Of a stretch of 64,000 bases of DNA, positions 16,913 to 25,603 are shown piece after piece (within the stretch, counting starts at the first letter, position 1; every line of letters starts with the position of its first letter). A model generated the notes under the pieces. The model was not told the DNA's origin. It saw nothing but the letters and a program-made list of their open reading frames with translations, and made no database searches. A program made the translations under genes and the position numbers. The DNA lies in NCBI GenBank assembly GCA_004144185.1, contig SEFP01000002.1, forward strand, positions 248,001-312,000, read 5' to 3'. The DNA comes from Sphingobacteriales bacterium (GTDB lineage: Bacteria > Bacteroidota > Bacteroidia > Chitinophagales > Chitinophagaceae).

Positions 16913-17818
16913 ATGGCAGCAGCGTACAAACGTTTTTTTCGTTTCAACCGGTCGGAGCGGTACGGCGTACTGGTTTTAGGGTTTGGCATTCTGGTATTGC
17001 TGCTCATCCGGTTGGCGATTCCGGTTTTCATTCATCCTCCGCAGCCCAACGCCCGGCAGGTAATGCAATTGAACCGTGCATACGACCATTGGCTTCAGAC
17101 CCAGGCCAGTGCCGTTCCGGAAAACAGCTTCTGGCGGTCCCGGAATGAGCCAGCCGTAGAAATGGTCCTGGCACCCTTCGATCCGAATACCGTCGATTCG
17201 ATGGGTATCCGGCGGCTGGGACTGCCCGGCTATGTGGCCCGCAGCTGGATTAACTGGCGCGACCGCTACGGAAAAGTGTTTTACAGTGCCGAAGAGGTCA
17301 GCGAGATCCGGGCGTTGAAACCCGAGGATTTTAATCGAATCCGGCCCTACATCCGGATCTCGGCAGTACGTCCTGCGTTTAAGCCCTACGGCAGCCGGTT
17401 TGAAAAGTATGTCCCACCTGCATTTGTAGATATTACTACAGCCGATACTACCCTGCTCGACCGCGCCATTCCCGGTGTGGGACCGTACATCGCCCGCCGC
17501 ATCATCGAGAAACGGGATGCCTTCGGCGGATACCTGAATATCGAACAGGTGCTGGATGGGTTGCGCATGCCCGACAGTACCGCGCAAAATCTGCGGCAAA
17601 AACTACGGATTGCACCGGATAAAATCCGGAAACTGTCGCTTAATAAAGCCACTTTCGAGCAGCTGAAACGCCATCCGTATATCGGCGAAAAGATGGCTAA
17701 AAATATTCTGGATTTTCGGGAAGCACTGGGTGGTTATCAGGATGTGAGCCAGTTGAAGCAGGTACCTTTGATGAACAACGATATTTATCGTAAAATTGCG
17801 GCTTATTTTGAGCCTTAG
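16913..17818 (+). CDS. Helix-hairpin-helix protein with N-terminal membrane anchor (ComEA-like repeats)
   Basis: An N-terminal transmembrane helix (residues ~17-37, GVLVLGFGILVLLLIRLAI) is followed by a ~55-residue linker and three helix-hairpin-helix repeats of ComEA type: LGLPGYVARSWINWRD, IPGVGPYIARRIIEKRDAFG and YIGEKMAKNILDFREALGG. ComEA proteins bind DNA during uptake in competent bacteria; with three repeats and a single anchor this could be a DNA receptor in the periplasm, but other DNA-binding roles are possible. The start at ATG 16913 places the basic segment YKRFFRFNRSERYG before the helix. The ORF start at 16841 lies inside the asnS terminator. Confidence 0.75.
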   Translation: MAAAYKRFFRFNRSERYGVLVLGFGILVLLLIRLAIPVFIHPPQPNARQVMQLNRAYDHWLQTQASAVPENSFWRSRNEPAVEMVLAPFDPNTVDSMGIRRLGLPGYVARSWINWRDRYGKVFYSAEEVSEIRALKPEDFNRIRPYIRISAVRPAFKPYGSRFEKYVPPAFVDITTADTTLLDRAIPGVGPYIARRIIEKRDAFGGYLNIEQVLDGLRMPDSTAQNLRQKLRIAPDKIRKLSLNKATFEQLKRHPYIGEKMAKNILDFREALGGYQDVSQLKQVPLMNNDIYRKIAAYFEP

Positions 17819-17874
17819 GAACCAGTCGTATTTGCTGCGTTCCACTATTCAACGTCTACCGCTTAACGCCACTT

Positions 17875-19017
17875 ATGGATTTCAACCGTACTGAAACGCA
17901 GGAGCAGATCGCCACGATGGTGCGCGAGTTTGCCAACAAAAATATTCGTCCCCATATGATGGAATGGGACGAGTCGCAGACTTTTCCTTTGGAAACCATG
18001 CAGGCCATGGGCAAGCTCGGCATTCTGGGCGTCCTGGTTCCGGAAGAATATGGCGGTGCCGGCCTCGGCTATTTTGAGTACATCTCCGTGATCGAGGAAG
18101 TTGCTAAGGTTTGTTCTTCGATCGGACTATCAGTAGCCGCCCACAACTCGCTGTGTACCGGTCATATCCTGTACTTCGGTAACGAAGAGCAGAAAAAACG
18201 TTGGTTGCCCAAACTGGCGACCGGCGAGTGGATTGGCGCCTGGGGACTGACCGAGGCCAACACGGGTTCGGATGCCGGCAATATGCGCTGCACCGCTACC
18301 AAAGATGGCGATGAGTGGGTGTTGAACGGCACTAAAAACTGGATTACCCACGGTATTACCGGTCATGTAGCCGTCGTACTGGCCCGCACCGGCGAGCCCC
18401 GCACTTCCGGAAATGTGACTGCTTTCGTTGTAGAGCGCGGTACGCCGGGCTTTAAAGGTGGCAAGAAAGAAAACAAGCTGGGCATGCGTGCGTCCGAGAC
18501 CGCTGAACTGGTTTTTGACAACTGCCGCATTCCGGATGCCAACCGGCTGGGTGAAGTTGGTGATGGATTCCGTCAGGCAATGAAAGTGCTGGACGGTGGC
18601 CGGATTTCGATTGCAGCGCTTTCGCTGGGTATTGCCAAAGGCGCGTACGAAGCAGCGCTGAAATATTCCAAGGAGCGCGAGCAGTTTGATCAGCCCATCT
18701 CCAACTTCCAGGCTATTGCCTTTAAGCTGGCCGATATGAAGACCAAGATCGAGGTCGCTGAAATGCTGATTTACCAAGCCGCCGATCTTAAAAACCGAGG
18801 CCAGAAGATGACCAAGGAAAGCGCCATGGCCAAAATGTATGCGTCTGAAATTTGCGTACAGGTGAGCACCGAAGGAGTACAGATCTTTGGCGGCTACGGC
18901 TACACCAAAGATTTCCCGGCAGAGAAGTTCTACCGGGATTCCAAGCTGTGTACGATCGGTGAAGGCACAACCGAAATTCAGAAGCTGGTCATCAGCCGCG
19001 ATATTTTGAAGGCATAA
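17875..19017 (+). CDS. Acyl-CoA dehydrogenase
   Basis: FAD-dependent enzyme forming the trans-2 double bond in acyl-CoA during fatty-acid or branched-chain catabolism. Family motifs seen: WGLTEANTGSDAGNM (flavin and substrate binding), KNWITHGITG, LGMRASETAELVFDNCRIP, and the C-terminal YGYTKDFPAEKFYRDSKL with IGEGTTEIQ. The glutamate of IGEGT (E363) is the expected catalytic base, as in short-chain acyl-CoA dehydrogenases. The length of 380 is normal. It stands alone with a terminator directly downstream; no electron-transfer flavoprotein genes are nearby. Confidence 0.93.
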   Translation: MDFNRTETQEQIATMVREFANKNIRPHMMEWDESQTFPLETMQAMGKLGILGVLVPEEYGGAGLGYFEYISVIEEVAKVCSSIGLSVAAHNSLCTGHILYFGNEEQKKRWLPKLATGEWIGAWGLTEANTGSDAGNMRCTATKDGDEWVLNGTKNWITHGITGHVAVVLARTGEPRTSGNVTAFVVERGTPGFKGGKKENKLGMRASETAELVFDNCRIPDANRLGEVGDGFRQAMKVLDGGRISIAALSLGIAKGAYEAALKYSKEREQFDQPISNFQAIAFKLADMKTKIEVAEMLIYQAADLKNRGQKMTKESAMAKMYASEICVQVSTEGVQIFGGYGYTKDFPAEKFYRDSKLCTIGEGTTEIQKLVISRDILKA

Positions 19018-19037
19018 TAGAAACGTATAATTCAGCT

Positions 19038-19072
19038 AAAAGGGCCGCTTCCATTCCGGAAGCGGCCCTTTT
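19038..19072. terminator. Bidirectional terminator hairpin containing TTCCGGAA
   Basis: AAAAGGGCCGCTTCC pairs with GGAAGCGGCCCTTTT around a short loop; the right arm and loop contain TTCCGGAA. A-run and T-run on the two sides allow it to serve both the acyl-CoA dehydrogenase (+) and the lipoprotein gene (-), which converge here. Confidence 0.85.
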
Positions 19073-19100
19073 CGTATTCAGGAATGATAGAATGACCTAT

Positions 19101-19511
19101 TTATTTGCGCAGGCCCCGCCAATAATACCCTCCTATCTGACGCCGGTATTCCAGAACCAGATCGCCGGAGGTCAGCGTATGAATGTAGGACGTATCGCTG
19201 CCGGACGTAGCCGTACTGAATACAAATTGCTGATCATCGCCCGTAAGCGCCCAGTTAAACGGTATGGTGGTTCCGGAGCCGATGATAGTCCCGCTGCCAT
19301 CATCTTTAAACGTGTACACCGCGTTCAGTACCGTCATATCGGTAACCAGTTTGCGCTCTGCTGCATCCAGCGTCTGGTTCCGGTTGGTATCCTGCGCGTC
19401 AAACGTACGCCGCCAGGTGCCCGTCAGCAGTGACTTACGGGAAGGGGTGTCTTCTTTTTTGCAGGCCGCAAACAGCCCCGCGATGAGCGCAAACAGTAAA
19501 ATCTTTTTCAT
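19101..19511 (-). CDS. Putative lipoprotein with EF-hand-like loop (tandem copy B)
   Basis: Short secreted lipoprotein: signal peptide MKKILLFALIAGLFAAC, with the lipobox cysteine at residue 17 followed by KKED. The mature part GTWRRTFDAQDTNRNQTLDAAE contains a 12-residue stretch DTNRNQTLDAAE that fits an EF-hand loop (D1, N3, N5, T7, L8, D9, E12). The rest looks like a lipocalin-type beta sandwich (YTFKDDGSGTI, TSGDLVLEYRR). The ATG at 19511 is chosen because it begins the signal peptide; the ORF start at 19586 does not. Paralogue of the gene at 19565. Function unknown. Confidence 0.75.
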   Translation of the reverse strand: MKKILLFALIAGLFAACKKEDTPSRKSLLTGTWRRTFDAQDTNRNQTLDAAERKLVTDMTVLNAVYTFKDDGSGTIIGSGTTIPFNWALTGDDQQFVFSTATSGSDTSYIHTLTSGDLVLEYRRQIGGYYWRGLRK

Positions 19512-19564
19512 AGTGAAACATTGTCCTTCAGAGCCATACCGATAACAGGAATCTGTTTTAAAAT

Positions 19565-19975
19565 CTATTTCCGGAATCCGCGCCATTGATAGCCGGTCCG
19601 GTACCGGTATTCCTGAATCAGTTCACCGGAGGTAAGGGCATAAAGATAAGACGTATCGCTGCCGAAGCTGGCACCGGTCAGCACCAGTTGCTGCTCGCCA
19701 TTGATCAGGTTCCAGGCAAAGGGTGCCGGAGCGGTTCCGGAAGCGCTGATAGCACCACTGCCGTCGGCATTGAACGTATAGGTGGTGCCCGTCAGGTCCG
19801 GGTCTGTAAATCCTTTGCGTTCGTTGGTCTCTAAAGTTTGGTTCCGGTTAGAGTCCAGTGCATCAAAGGCCAAGCGCCAGCTGCCGGTAATCAACTCGCT
19901 CCGGCTCGGGCTGTCTTCTTTTTTACAGGCAATGGCCAGCAAACTGATTAGAGCCAACGGTAGCAACTTTTTCAT
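19565..19975 (-). CDS. Putative lipoprotein with EF-hand-like loop (tandem copy A)
   Basis: Signal peptide MKKLLPLALISLLAIAC with lipobox cysteine 17, then KKEDSPSRSELITGSWRLAF. It carries the EF-hand-like loop DSNRNQTLETNE and a beta-rich body with YTFNADGSGAI and TSGELIQEYRYRTG. Same length (136 residues) and same architecture as the gene 53 bp downstream, so the two are a tandem duplication with moderate divergence. Both resemble lipocalin-like lipoproteins that are common in Bacteroidota, but I cannot assign a ligand. Confidence 0.75.
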   Translation of the reverse strand: MKKLLPLALISLLAIACKKEDSPSRSELITGSWRLAFDALDSNRNQTLETNERKGFTDPDLTGTTYTFNADGSGAISASGTAPAPFAWNLINGEQQLVLTGASFGSDTSYLYALTSGELIQEYRYRTGYQWRGFRK

Positions 19976-20019
19976 ACAAATCAAACGCGTTTAGAGAAGG
20001 TAAGATCCTTACAAACACT

Positions 20020-20050
20020 AAAAAGACGCCTCAGTTGAAGGCGTCTTTTT
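20020..20050 (-). terminator. Terminator after transketolase N-terminal subunit gene
   Basis: AAAAAGACGCCT pairs with AGGCGTCTTTTT around a seven-base loop. It sits between the transketolase stop (20071) and the lipoprotein start (19975), giving a U-run on the minus-strand transcript. Confidence 0.82.
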
Positions 20051-20070
20051 AAAATTCAGTTCCGGAACAA

Positions 20071-20925
20071 TCAGTAGTCTACTTCTGTTTTCGGGATGGC
20101 CAGTTCGACCAGTGCTTTTTCCAGTTGCTCGTCGTTGGGTGCGATGCCGTGCCATTCGTGCGTGCCTTCCATAAAGCTTACGCCTTTGCCCATAGCGGTC
20201 CGCATCAGGATGACAACCGGCTTGCCCTTTCCGGAAGCCGCTTTCGTCTGTTCCAGGGTAGCCAGCACTTCTTCCATCGCATTGCCGTCCATTTCGAGGA
20301 CTGTCCAGCCAAAGGCGGCAAACTTGGCATTCAGATTTTCCAGTCCCAATACCTTTTCGGTCGGTCCATCGATCTGCTGACCGTTAACGTCGATCGTGGC
20401 AATGAGATTGTCGAGCTTGTGGTGAGCCGCAAATAAAATTGCTTCCCAGTTCTGCCCTTCCTGCAGTTCGCCATCGCCATGTAATGAATACACCAACCGG
20501 TCATCTCCGTTCAGCTTCTTTCCTAATGCTGCCCCACTGGCTACGCTCAGGCCCTGTCCCAGCGAACCGGAAGCAATGCGGATACCCGGCAATCCTTCAT
20601 GCGTCGTTGGGTGACCCTGCAAGCGGGAATTCAGCTTCCGGAAGGTCGCCAGTTCGCTTACCGGAAAATAGCCGCTCCGCGCCAGCACGCTGTACAGCAC
20701 CGGTGAGATGTGACCGTTGGACAGGAAAAACAGGTCTTCACCGGTCCCTTCCATTGAAAACGTGTCGGCGTGATGCTTCATCACCTCAAAGTACAGGGCA
20801 ACCAGAAAATCGGTACAGCCCAGTGAGCCGCCCGGATGGCCGCTCTGAACGCCGTGCACCATCCGCACGATGTCGCGGCGAACCACCGCAGCCAGATCCT
20901 TCAGTTGCTCAACAGAATGTGTCAT
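20071..20925 (-). CDS. Transketolase, N-terminal (thiamine diphosphate) subunit
   Basis: N-terminal half of a split transketolase, which transfers two-carbon units between sugar phosphates. MVHGVQSGHPGGSLGCTDFL, LFFLSNGHISPVLYS and the thiamine diphosphate motif GDGELQEGQNWEA...DVNGQQIDG are present. The 284-residue length and end at PKTEVDY match split-type N-terminal subunits. The C-terminal subunit (pyrimidine-binding domain) is normally the next gene, but here a terminator and unrelated lipoprotein genes follow, so the partner must be encoded elsewhere. Confidence 0.9.
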   Translation of the reverse strand: MTHSVEQLKDLAAVVRRDIVRMVHGVQSGHPGGSLGCTDFLVALYFEVMKHHADTFSMEGTGEDLFFLSNGHISPVLYSVLARSGYFPVSELATFRKLNSRLQGHPTTHEGLPGIRIASGSLGQGLSVASGAALGKKLNGDDRLVYSLHGDGELQEGQNWEAILFAAHHKLDNLIATIDVNGQQIDGPTEKVLGLENLNAKFAAFGWTVLEMDGNAMEEVLATLEQTKAASGKGKPVVILMRTAMGKGVSFMEGTHEWHGIAPNDEQLEKALVELAIPKTEVDY

Positions 20926-21021
20926 TTTTTATATAGGGGTTCTCCGGCACCGAATGGCAGAAAACCAACGTCTTTTAAAGTCTTTGGAAGATGGGTATTG
21001 TACAGCGCTAACAGATAGAAA

Positions 21022-22314
21022 CTACAGACCGAACAGCGCTTTCAGCGGATCGGCACCAACCAGCAGGCGCTCCGGATTTTCGAGCAGTTCTTTTACGCGT
21101 ACCAGGAAGGAAACACTTTCGCGACCATCGATGATGCGGTGATCGTAGCTCAGCGCCACGTACATCATCGGTCGGATCTTGATTTCTCCGTTGATCACCA
21201 TGGGCCGCTCCTGAATCTTGTGCATGCCCAGAATCGCGCTTTGCGGAATGTTGATAATCGGGGTACTCATCAGCGAACCAAAGACACCGCCGTTGGTAAT
21301 CGTAAACGTACCGCCGGTCATCTCGTCGATGGTCAGCTTGTTATCGCGGGCTTTACCGGCCAGCTCGGCTACTTTCTTCTCAATACCAGCCATATCCAGG
21401 CTTTCGGCGTTCCGGATCACCGGCACCACCAGCCCTTTGGGAGCACTTACGGCGATAGAAATATCGCAATACTCGTGGTACAGAATGTTGTCGCCGTCGA
21501 TATAGGCATTTACCGCAGGCCATTCCATCAGGGCAATACAGCAGGCACGGGTAAAGAAGCTCATAAAGCCCAGTCCGACGCCGTGTTTTTCCTTGAACGC
21601 ATCCTTATTGGCCGAACGCAGCTCCATCACGCGGGTCATATCCACCTCGTTGAAGGTGGTCAGCATCGCCGTGGTGTTTTTAGCTTCGACCAAGCGGCGC
21701 GAAACTGTTTTGCGCAGGTTGCTCATCTTTTCCGGACGATCGATGCGACCGGGCGTACCGTTTTCAGTTGCGGCCGGGGCATTTTGCTGATGCGTCGGTT
21801 TGGCGATGGCGCTCAGCACATCGGCTTTGAAGATACGACCGTTCGGACCCGTGCCTTTGACTTCAGCAGGCGACACGTTTTTGTCTTTCATGATCGCTCC
21901 GGCCACCGGTGTTGCTTTGACGTCTGCTGCCGGTGCGGCCTTTTCTTCCGGAATATTGGAGGCCATTTTCTCCGGTGCTTCTACCGAAGACGTACTTTGC
22001 TTGGCTTCGTTGACCCCTTTTTCAGCCGGTTTTTCAATCAGGCTGCTTTCTGTTTTGCCTTCGCCACCGGCCGGAGCCGAAGCGGTTTCATCAATTTTAC
22101 AGGCGATGTCCCCGATTGCCAGCGTAGCGCCCTCTTCGGCCACGGGGTGAAAAATGCCGGCCTGCTCTGCGTTGAGCTCAAACGTAGCCTTCTCCGACTC
22201 CAGTTCGCACAGCACCTCATCGCGCTGCACATAATCGCCGTCTTTCTTGGTCCATTTTACCAGCGTTACTTCAGAGATGGATTCGCCTACGGAAGGCACT
22301 TTGATTTCGATCAT
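21022..22314 (-). CDS. odhB: 2-oxoglutarate dehydrogenase E2, dihydrolipoyl succinyltransferase
   Basis: E2 core of the 2-oxoglutarate dehydrogenase complex of the TCA cycle. An N-terminal lipoyl domain ([20 protein letters not shown]) has the lipoylated lysine at position 42 within ELESEKATF. An Ala/Pro/Glu-rich linker and a subunit-binding domain ([20 protein letters not shown]) follow. The catalytic domain ends with [12 protein letters not shown] (H392, D396). The ATG at 22314 starts the lipoyl domain; the ORF start at 22386 is spurious. Length 430. No E1 (sucA) or E3 gene is adjacent. A TAATTTTG promoter box lies 22 bp upstream. Confidence 0.93.
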   Translation of the reverse strand: MIEIKVPSVGESISEVTLVKWTKKDGDYVQRDEVLCELESEKATFELNAEQAGIFHPVAEEGATLAIGDIACKIDETASAPAGGEGKTESSLIEKPAEKGVNEAKQSTSSVEAPEKMASNIPEEKAAPAADVKATPVAGAIMKDKNVSPAEVKGTGPNGRIFKADVLSAIAKPTHQQNAPAATENGTPGRIDRPEKMSNLRKTVSRRLVEAKNTTAMLTTFNEVDMTRVMELRSANKDAFKEKHGVGLGFMSFFTRACCIALMEWPAVNAYIDGDNILYHEYCDISIAVSAPKGLVVPVIRNAESLDMAGIEKKVAELAGKARDNKLTIDEMTGGTFTITNGGVFGSLMSTPIINIPQSAILGMHKIQERPMVINGEIKIRPMMYVALSYDHRIIDGRESVSFLVRVKELLENPERLLVGADPLKALFGL

Positions 22315-22335
22315 TATGAGTGCAGTTTGCGGCAG

Positions 22336-22343
22336 CAAAATTA
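22336..22343 (-). promoter_or_regulatory. -7 promoter box for odhB (TAATTTTG)
   Basis: Exact TAnnTTTG match on the minus strand, 22 bp upstream of the odhB ATG; the predicted start is near 22329. A matching -33 TTTG is not evident. Confidence 0.45.
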
Positions 22344-22575
22344 GGCGCGGATTTCCGATTGCGGATTTTGGATTTTTCAAGACCAAAAATCTGCCGTTCC
22401 AGGTCTTGTTTTATCAACCCCAGGCGGTTTGATTTGTTTCCAGGTTGGCACTCTCTAGCCAAACGCTTCGTTTCCGGAAGCATCTGCTTTATTCACCGGC
22501 CTTTCAGGTCACCTGAACCCTCCCACCGTTCGTATCAATCATTCCAACGCACTCCAGTCGTTTACCCCGGCTTTG

Positions 22576-23604
22576 ATGGACTGGCACCGCCACCACAATA
22601 CCCGTTCGCTGCCCTGGAAAGGCATTAAAGACCCTTATAAGATCTGGTTGTCTGAAATCATCCTCCAGCAAACCCGCGCCGAACAGGGCCGGCCGTACTA
22701 TGAGCGGTTTACCGAAGCGTATCCAACCGTTCAGGAACTGGCTCAGGCTCCGGAAGACGACGTTTTTAAACGCTGGCAGGGACTGGGCTATTACAACCGC
22801 TGCCGCAACCTGCTTGCCACCGCCCGCACCGTAAGCGAATCCTATGATGGACAGTTTCCACCATCTTACGAAGGCTTGCTGGCACTCAAAGGGATCGGTC
22901 CGTATACTGCGGCGGCTATTGCTTCGTTTGCTTTCGATCTGCCTCATGCCGTAGCCGATGGCAATGTGTATCGCGTACTGGCCCGCTATCTGGGCCTGTA
23001 TACTCCACCCGCTACCCCTGAAGGCAAAGCGCTGTTTTCCGAAAAAGCCAATCAGCTGCTCGACAAAGCGCATCCGGCGCAGTGGAATCAGGCGATTATG
23101 GACCTGGGTGCCACAGTTTGTACGCCGCAAAACCCGCGGTGCAACGACTGCCCGGTCCAGGACGACTGCTATGCGTTCCGGAACAGAGCCATTGGTGAGC
23201 TGCCGGCCCGCATTTCCAAAGCACCGCTGAAACAGCGGTACCTGCATTACGTCTTGCTTCAGTCCGGAAACGAGCTCTGGATGTCCCGCAACGAATCCGC
23301 AGGCATCTGGCGGGGACTGTATCAGCCATTTATGATTGAAGCGGAGGCTCCACTCGACCGGAAAGCGCTGTCGATGCTTCCGGAACTGGCTTCGTTGGAT
23401 CTTCTTCCGGAAACACTGGACTACGAGGGGCTGCTCAAAACCAAGCTCAGCCACCAGGCGCTCGACATCCGTTTTTTCCGGGCCTCGGTCGCTCAGAAAC
23501 CACCGGTTCTTTCACAGGGCACCTGGGTGACGGCCGAAAGACTTCAGACCTTACCGCTGCCAAAACCGATTGCAGCATTTTTTGAGAAAAACCCCTACTT
23601 TTAA
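22576..23604 (+). CDS. mutY: A/G-specific adenine DNA glycosylase
   Basis: Base-excision repair glycosylase removing adenine opposite 8-oxoguanine. It shows SEIILQQTRAEQ (with catalytic glutamate), the helix-hairpin-helix LKGIGPYTAAAIASFAF, the catalytic aspartate in VADGNVYRVLARYLG, and the 4Fe-4S motif CTPQNPRCNDCPVQDDC (CX6CX2CX5C). A C-terminal NUDIX-like 8-oxoG recognition domain follows (YVLLQSGNELWMSRNESAGIW). The first ATG (22576, or TTG 22573) yields MDWHRHHNTRSLPW, but similarity to MutY N-termini appears to extend upstream (NALQSFTPALMDW) without an ATG or GTG, so the real start may be a rare codon. First gene of mutY-ssb-gldE. Confidence 0.93.
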   Translation: MDWHRHHNTRSLPWKGIKDPYKIWLSEIILQQTRAEQGRPYYERFTEAYPTVQELAQAPEDDVFKRWQGLGYYNRCRNLLATARTVSESYDGQFPPSYEGLLALKGIGPYTAAAIASFAFDLPHAVADGNVYRVLARYLGLYTPPATPEGKALFSEKANQLLDKAHPAQWNQAIMDLGATVCTPQNPRCNDCPVQDDCYAFRNRAIGELPARISKAPLKQRYLHYVLLQSGNELWMSRNESAGIWRGLYQPFMIEAEAPLDRKALSMLPELASLDLLPETLDYEGLLKTKLSHQALDIRFFRASVAQKPPVLSQGTWVTAERLQTLPLPKPIAAFFEKNPYF

Positions 23605-23668
23605 AAACGGACTGGGAACAGCTTTAAGAGACCCATTTTTTGACTCGTAAAACAGGATATAGTATCAC

Positions 23669-24124
23669 ATGAGAGGCGTAAACCGAGTGGTTTTGATTGG
23701 CAATCTGGGTCGCGACCCGGATGTGCAGTTTCTGGAAGGCAATATTGCCGTGGCTAAATTTCCACTGGCCACCACAGAAAGTTACAAAGACAAAGAAGGC
23801 CGCACCATTTCCCAGACGGAGTGGCATACCGTGGTGCTGTGGCGCGGACTGGCCGAACTGGCGCAGAAATACCTGCATAAAGGCTCGTTGGTTTTCATCG
23901 AAGGCAAGCTTAAAAACCGCAACTGGGAAGACGCGCAGAAAATCCGGCGCTTTGCCACAGAGATTGTAGCCGATAACATGGTGATGCTGGACCGGAAGAA
24001 AGAAGGCGATTTTCCCGGCGGTTCAGACTCGTCCGGGACTTCCGGCGATAGCGGGTATTCATCAGGGTCTGGTGCCAATTTTAATGGCGCTGCCAGTGGG
24101 GAAGATGAGGTATTGCCCTTTTAA
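23669..24124 (+). CDS. ssb: Single-stranded DNA-binding protein
   Basis: OB-fold SSB protecting single-stranded DNA in replication, recombination and repair. The N-terminus MRGVNRVVLIGNLGRDPDVQ and EWHTVVLWRGLAELAQKYLHKGSLVFIEGKL are diagnostic. A Gly/Ser-rich disordered tail (GGSDSSGTSGDSGYSSGSG) ends in the acidic tip DEVLPF used for partner-protein binding. Length 151. It is 64 bp after mutY and 64 bp before gldE, an arrangement also known in gliding Flavobacterium. Confidence 0.95.
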   Translation: MRGVNRVVLIGNLGRDPDVQFLEGNIAVAKFPLATTESYKDKEGRTISQTEWHTVVLWRGLAELAQKYLHKGSLVFIEGKLKNRNWEDAQKIRRFATEIVADNMVMLDRKKEGDFPGGSDSSGTSGDSGYSSGSGANFNGAASGEDEVLPF

Positions 24125-24188
24125 TGTTTGATTGCTGGGCTATTTTTGAAGCCTTCTTTCCCGGAATCTCCCTTTAGAACCTCTCCCC

Positions 24189-25553
24189 ATGCCTTTTTGT
24201 ACTGTTTTATTGCCCGCATGGATTTTATTTCAGGCGGATGCGACTCCTTTTTCAAGCGTCACGGTCCTGACCGTAATTGTATTGATCTTACTGTTGCTGT
24301 CCGGCATTACGGCAGGTGCGGAAACCGCTTTTTTCTCGCTTAAAGCCAAAGATTTCAACCAGCTTAAAACCCGGGATCAGTATACAGCGCGTCAGGCCGT
24401 CCAGTTGCTCGACCAGCCCAAACGGTTGATGGCCACCCTGCTCATCACCAATACATTTATCAATATCGCCATTATCGTTACCAGCAGTCTGCTGGTTCGT
24501 CAGTTGCTGGCTATGAACGGCCTGGCCGATACGGGTGCGCTTGCATTCGTCATTCAGATTGTGGTAGTAGGCGTAATCCTGGTTTTATTTGGCGACATAC
24601 TCCCTAAAGCCTACGCCGCCCAGTATACAACCCGGATGGTGCTGTTTGCAGCACCGGTACTGAGCGTTTTCAACAATTTATTCAAGCCGATTGCCTCTAC
24701 CCTGATCTCGTCCAACGCGTATATGGAAGAGCAACTTTCGCCACGCCCTACGGCCAACATGACGGAAGACGAGTTGGAAGATGCGATCACCAATTCACTG
24801 GGACATCCGGCCAGTCAGTCGGAATTCAGCATTTTCAAAGGCATTCTGCGGTTCGGACAGGTAACGGTGCGGCAAATTATGCGGACCCGTCTCGATGTAA
24901 AAGCGCTTCCGGAAACGATGACCTTTACCGAGGTTCAGGCCTTTGCCTCACAGACGTCTCACTCCCGGCTGCCCGTATATCGCGGTACTCTCGATCAGGT
25001 CATTGGTGTTGTCAATAGCAAGGATTTCCTGGCCCATGCAGACACTCCGGATTTTGACTGGCATACCCTCATCCGGCCTGCGTACTTCGTGTATCCGGAA
25101 AAGCCGGTCGAAGATCTGCTCAAAGAGTTTCAAAGTCAGCATATGCAGCTGGCCGTGGTAGCAGATGAATTTGGCGGCACCTCAGGCATCGTAACCCTCG
25201 AAGACATTCTGGAAGAAATCATCGGCGATATCCGGGATGAATTCGACAAGGAAGCCATTGCATTTCAGAAAATCGATGCCCACACCTTTGTGTTTGAAGG
25301 CCGGATGCCGATCAACGAAGCCTGCCGGATTGCCGGGATCGACGCTGACACCTTCGACAAAATCCGTGGTGGCAGCGACTCGCTGGGCGGCCTGATCCTG
25401 GAAATCAGCGGTCATTTCCCACAGGTATCTGAAACCGTTTCCTGGAAAGGTCATAAACTGACCGTTACCGAACTGGACGGCATGCGTATTAAGCAGGTAC
25501 AACTTCAGACGCCGCTTTCCGGAAAAGAAGTCGCTGCACCAGACGCCGCCTGA
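24189..25553 (+). CDS. gldE: GldE-like CNNM/CorC-family membrane protein with CBS domains
   Basis: Domain order: N-terminal DUF21/CNNM membrane region with about four helices (VTVLTVIVLILLLLSGITAG to ~150), a pair of CBS domains (~200-330; RQIMRTRLDVKALP, LPVYRGTLDQVIGVVNSKD, VVADEFGGTSGIVTLEDIL) and a C-terminal CorC/HlyC transporter-associated domain (FVFEGRMPINEA, SLGGLILEISGHFP). The generic family handles divalent cations. In Flavobacterium the gene following mutY and ssb is gldE, needed for gliding motility, so position supports that identity. The usual partner gldD is not next; a convergent minus-strand gene follows. Length 454. Confidence 0.82.
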   Translation: MPFCTVLLPAWILFQADATPFSSVTVLTVIVLILLLLSGITAGAETAFFSLKAKDFNQLKTRDQYTARQAVQLLDQPKRLMATLLITNTFINIAIIVTSSLLVRQLLAMNGLADTGALAFVIQIVVVGVILVLFGDILPKAYAAQYTTRMVLFAAPVLSVFNNLFKPIASTLISSNAYMEEQLSPRPTANMTEDELEDAITNSLGHPASQSEFSIFKGILRFGQVTVRQIMRTRLDVKALPETMTFTEVQAFASQTSHSRLPVYRGTLDQVIGVVNSKDFLAHADTPDFDWHTLIRPAYFVYPEKPVEDLLKEFQSQHMQLAVVADEFGGTSGIVTLEDILEEIIGDIRDEFDKEAIAFQKIDAHTFVFEGRMPINEACRIAGIDADTFDKIRGGSDSLGGLILEISGHFPQVSETVSWKGHKLTVTELDGMRIKQVQLQTPLSGKEVAAPDAA

Positions 25554-25603
25554 TTACAAACTACCTTTTGAAGCAAGTTCTATAGCGAATCCACTACCGG
25601 GCT

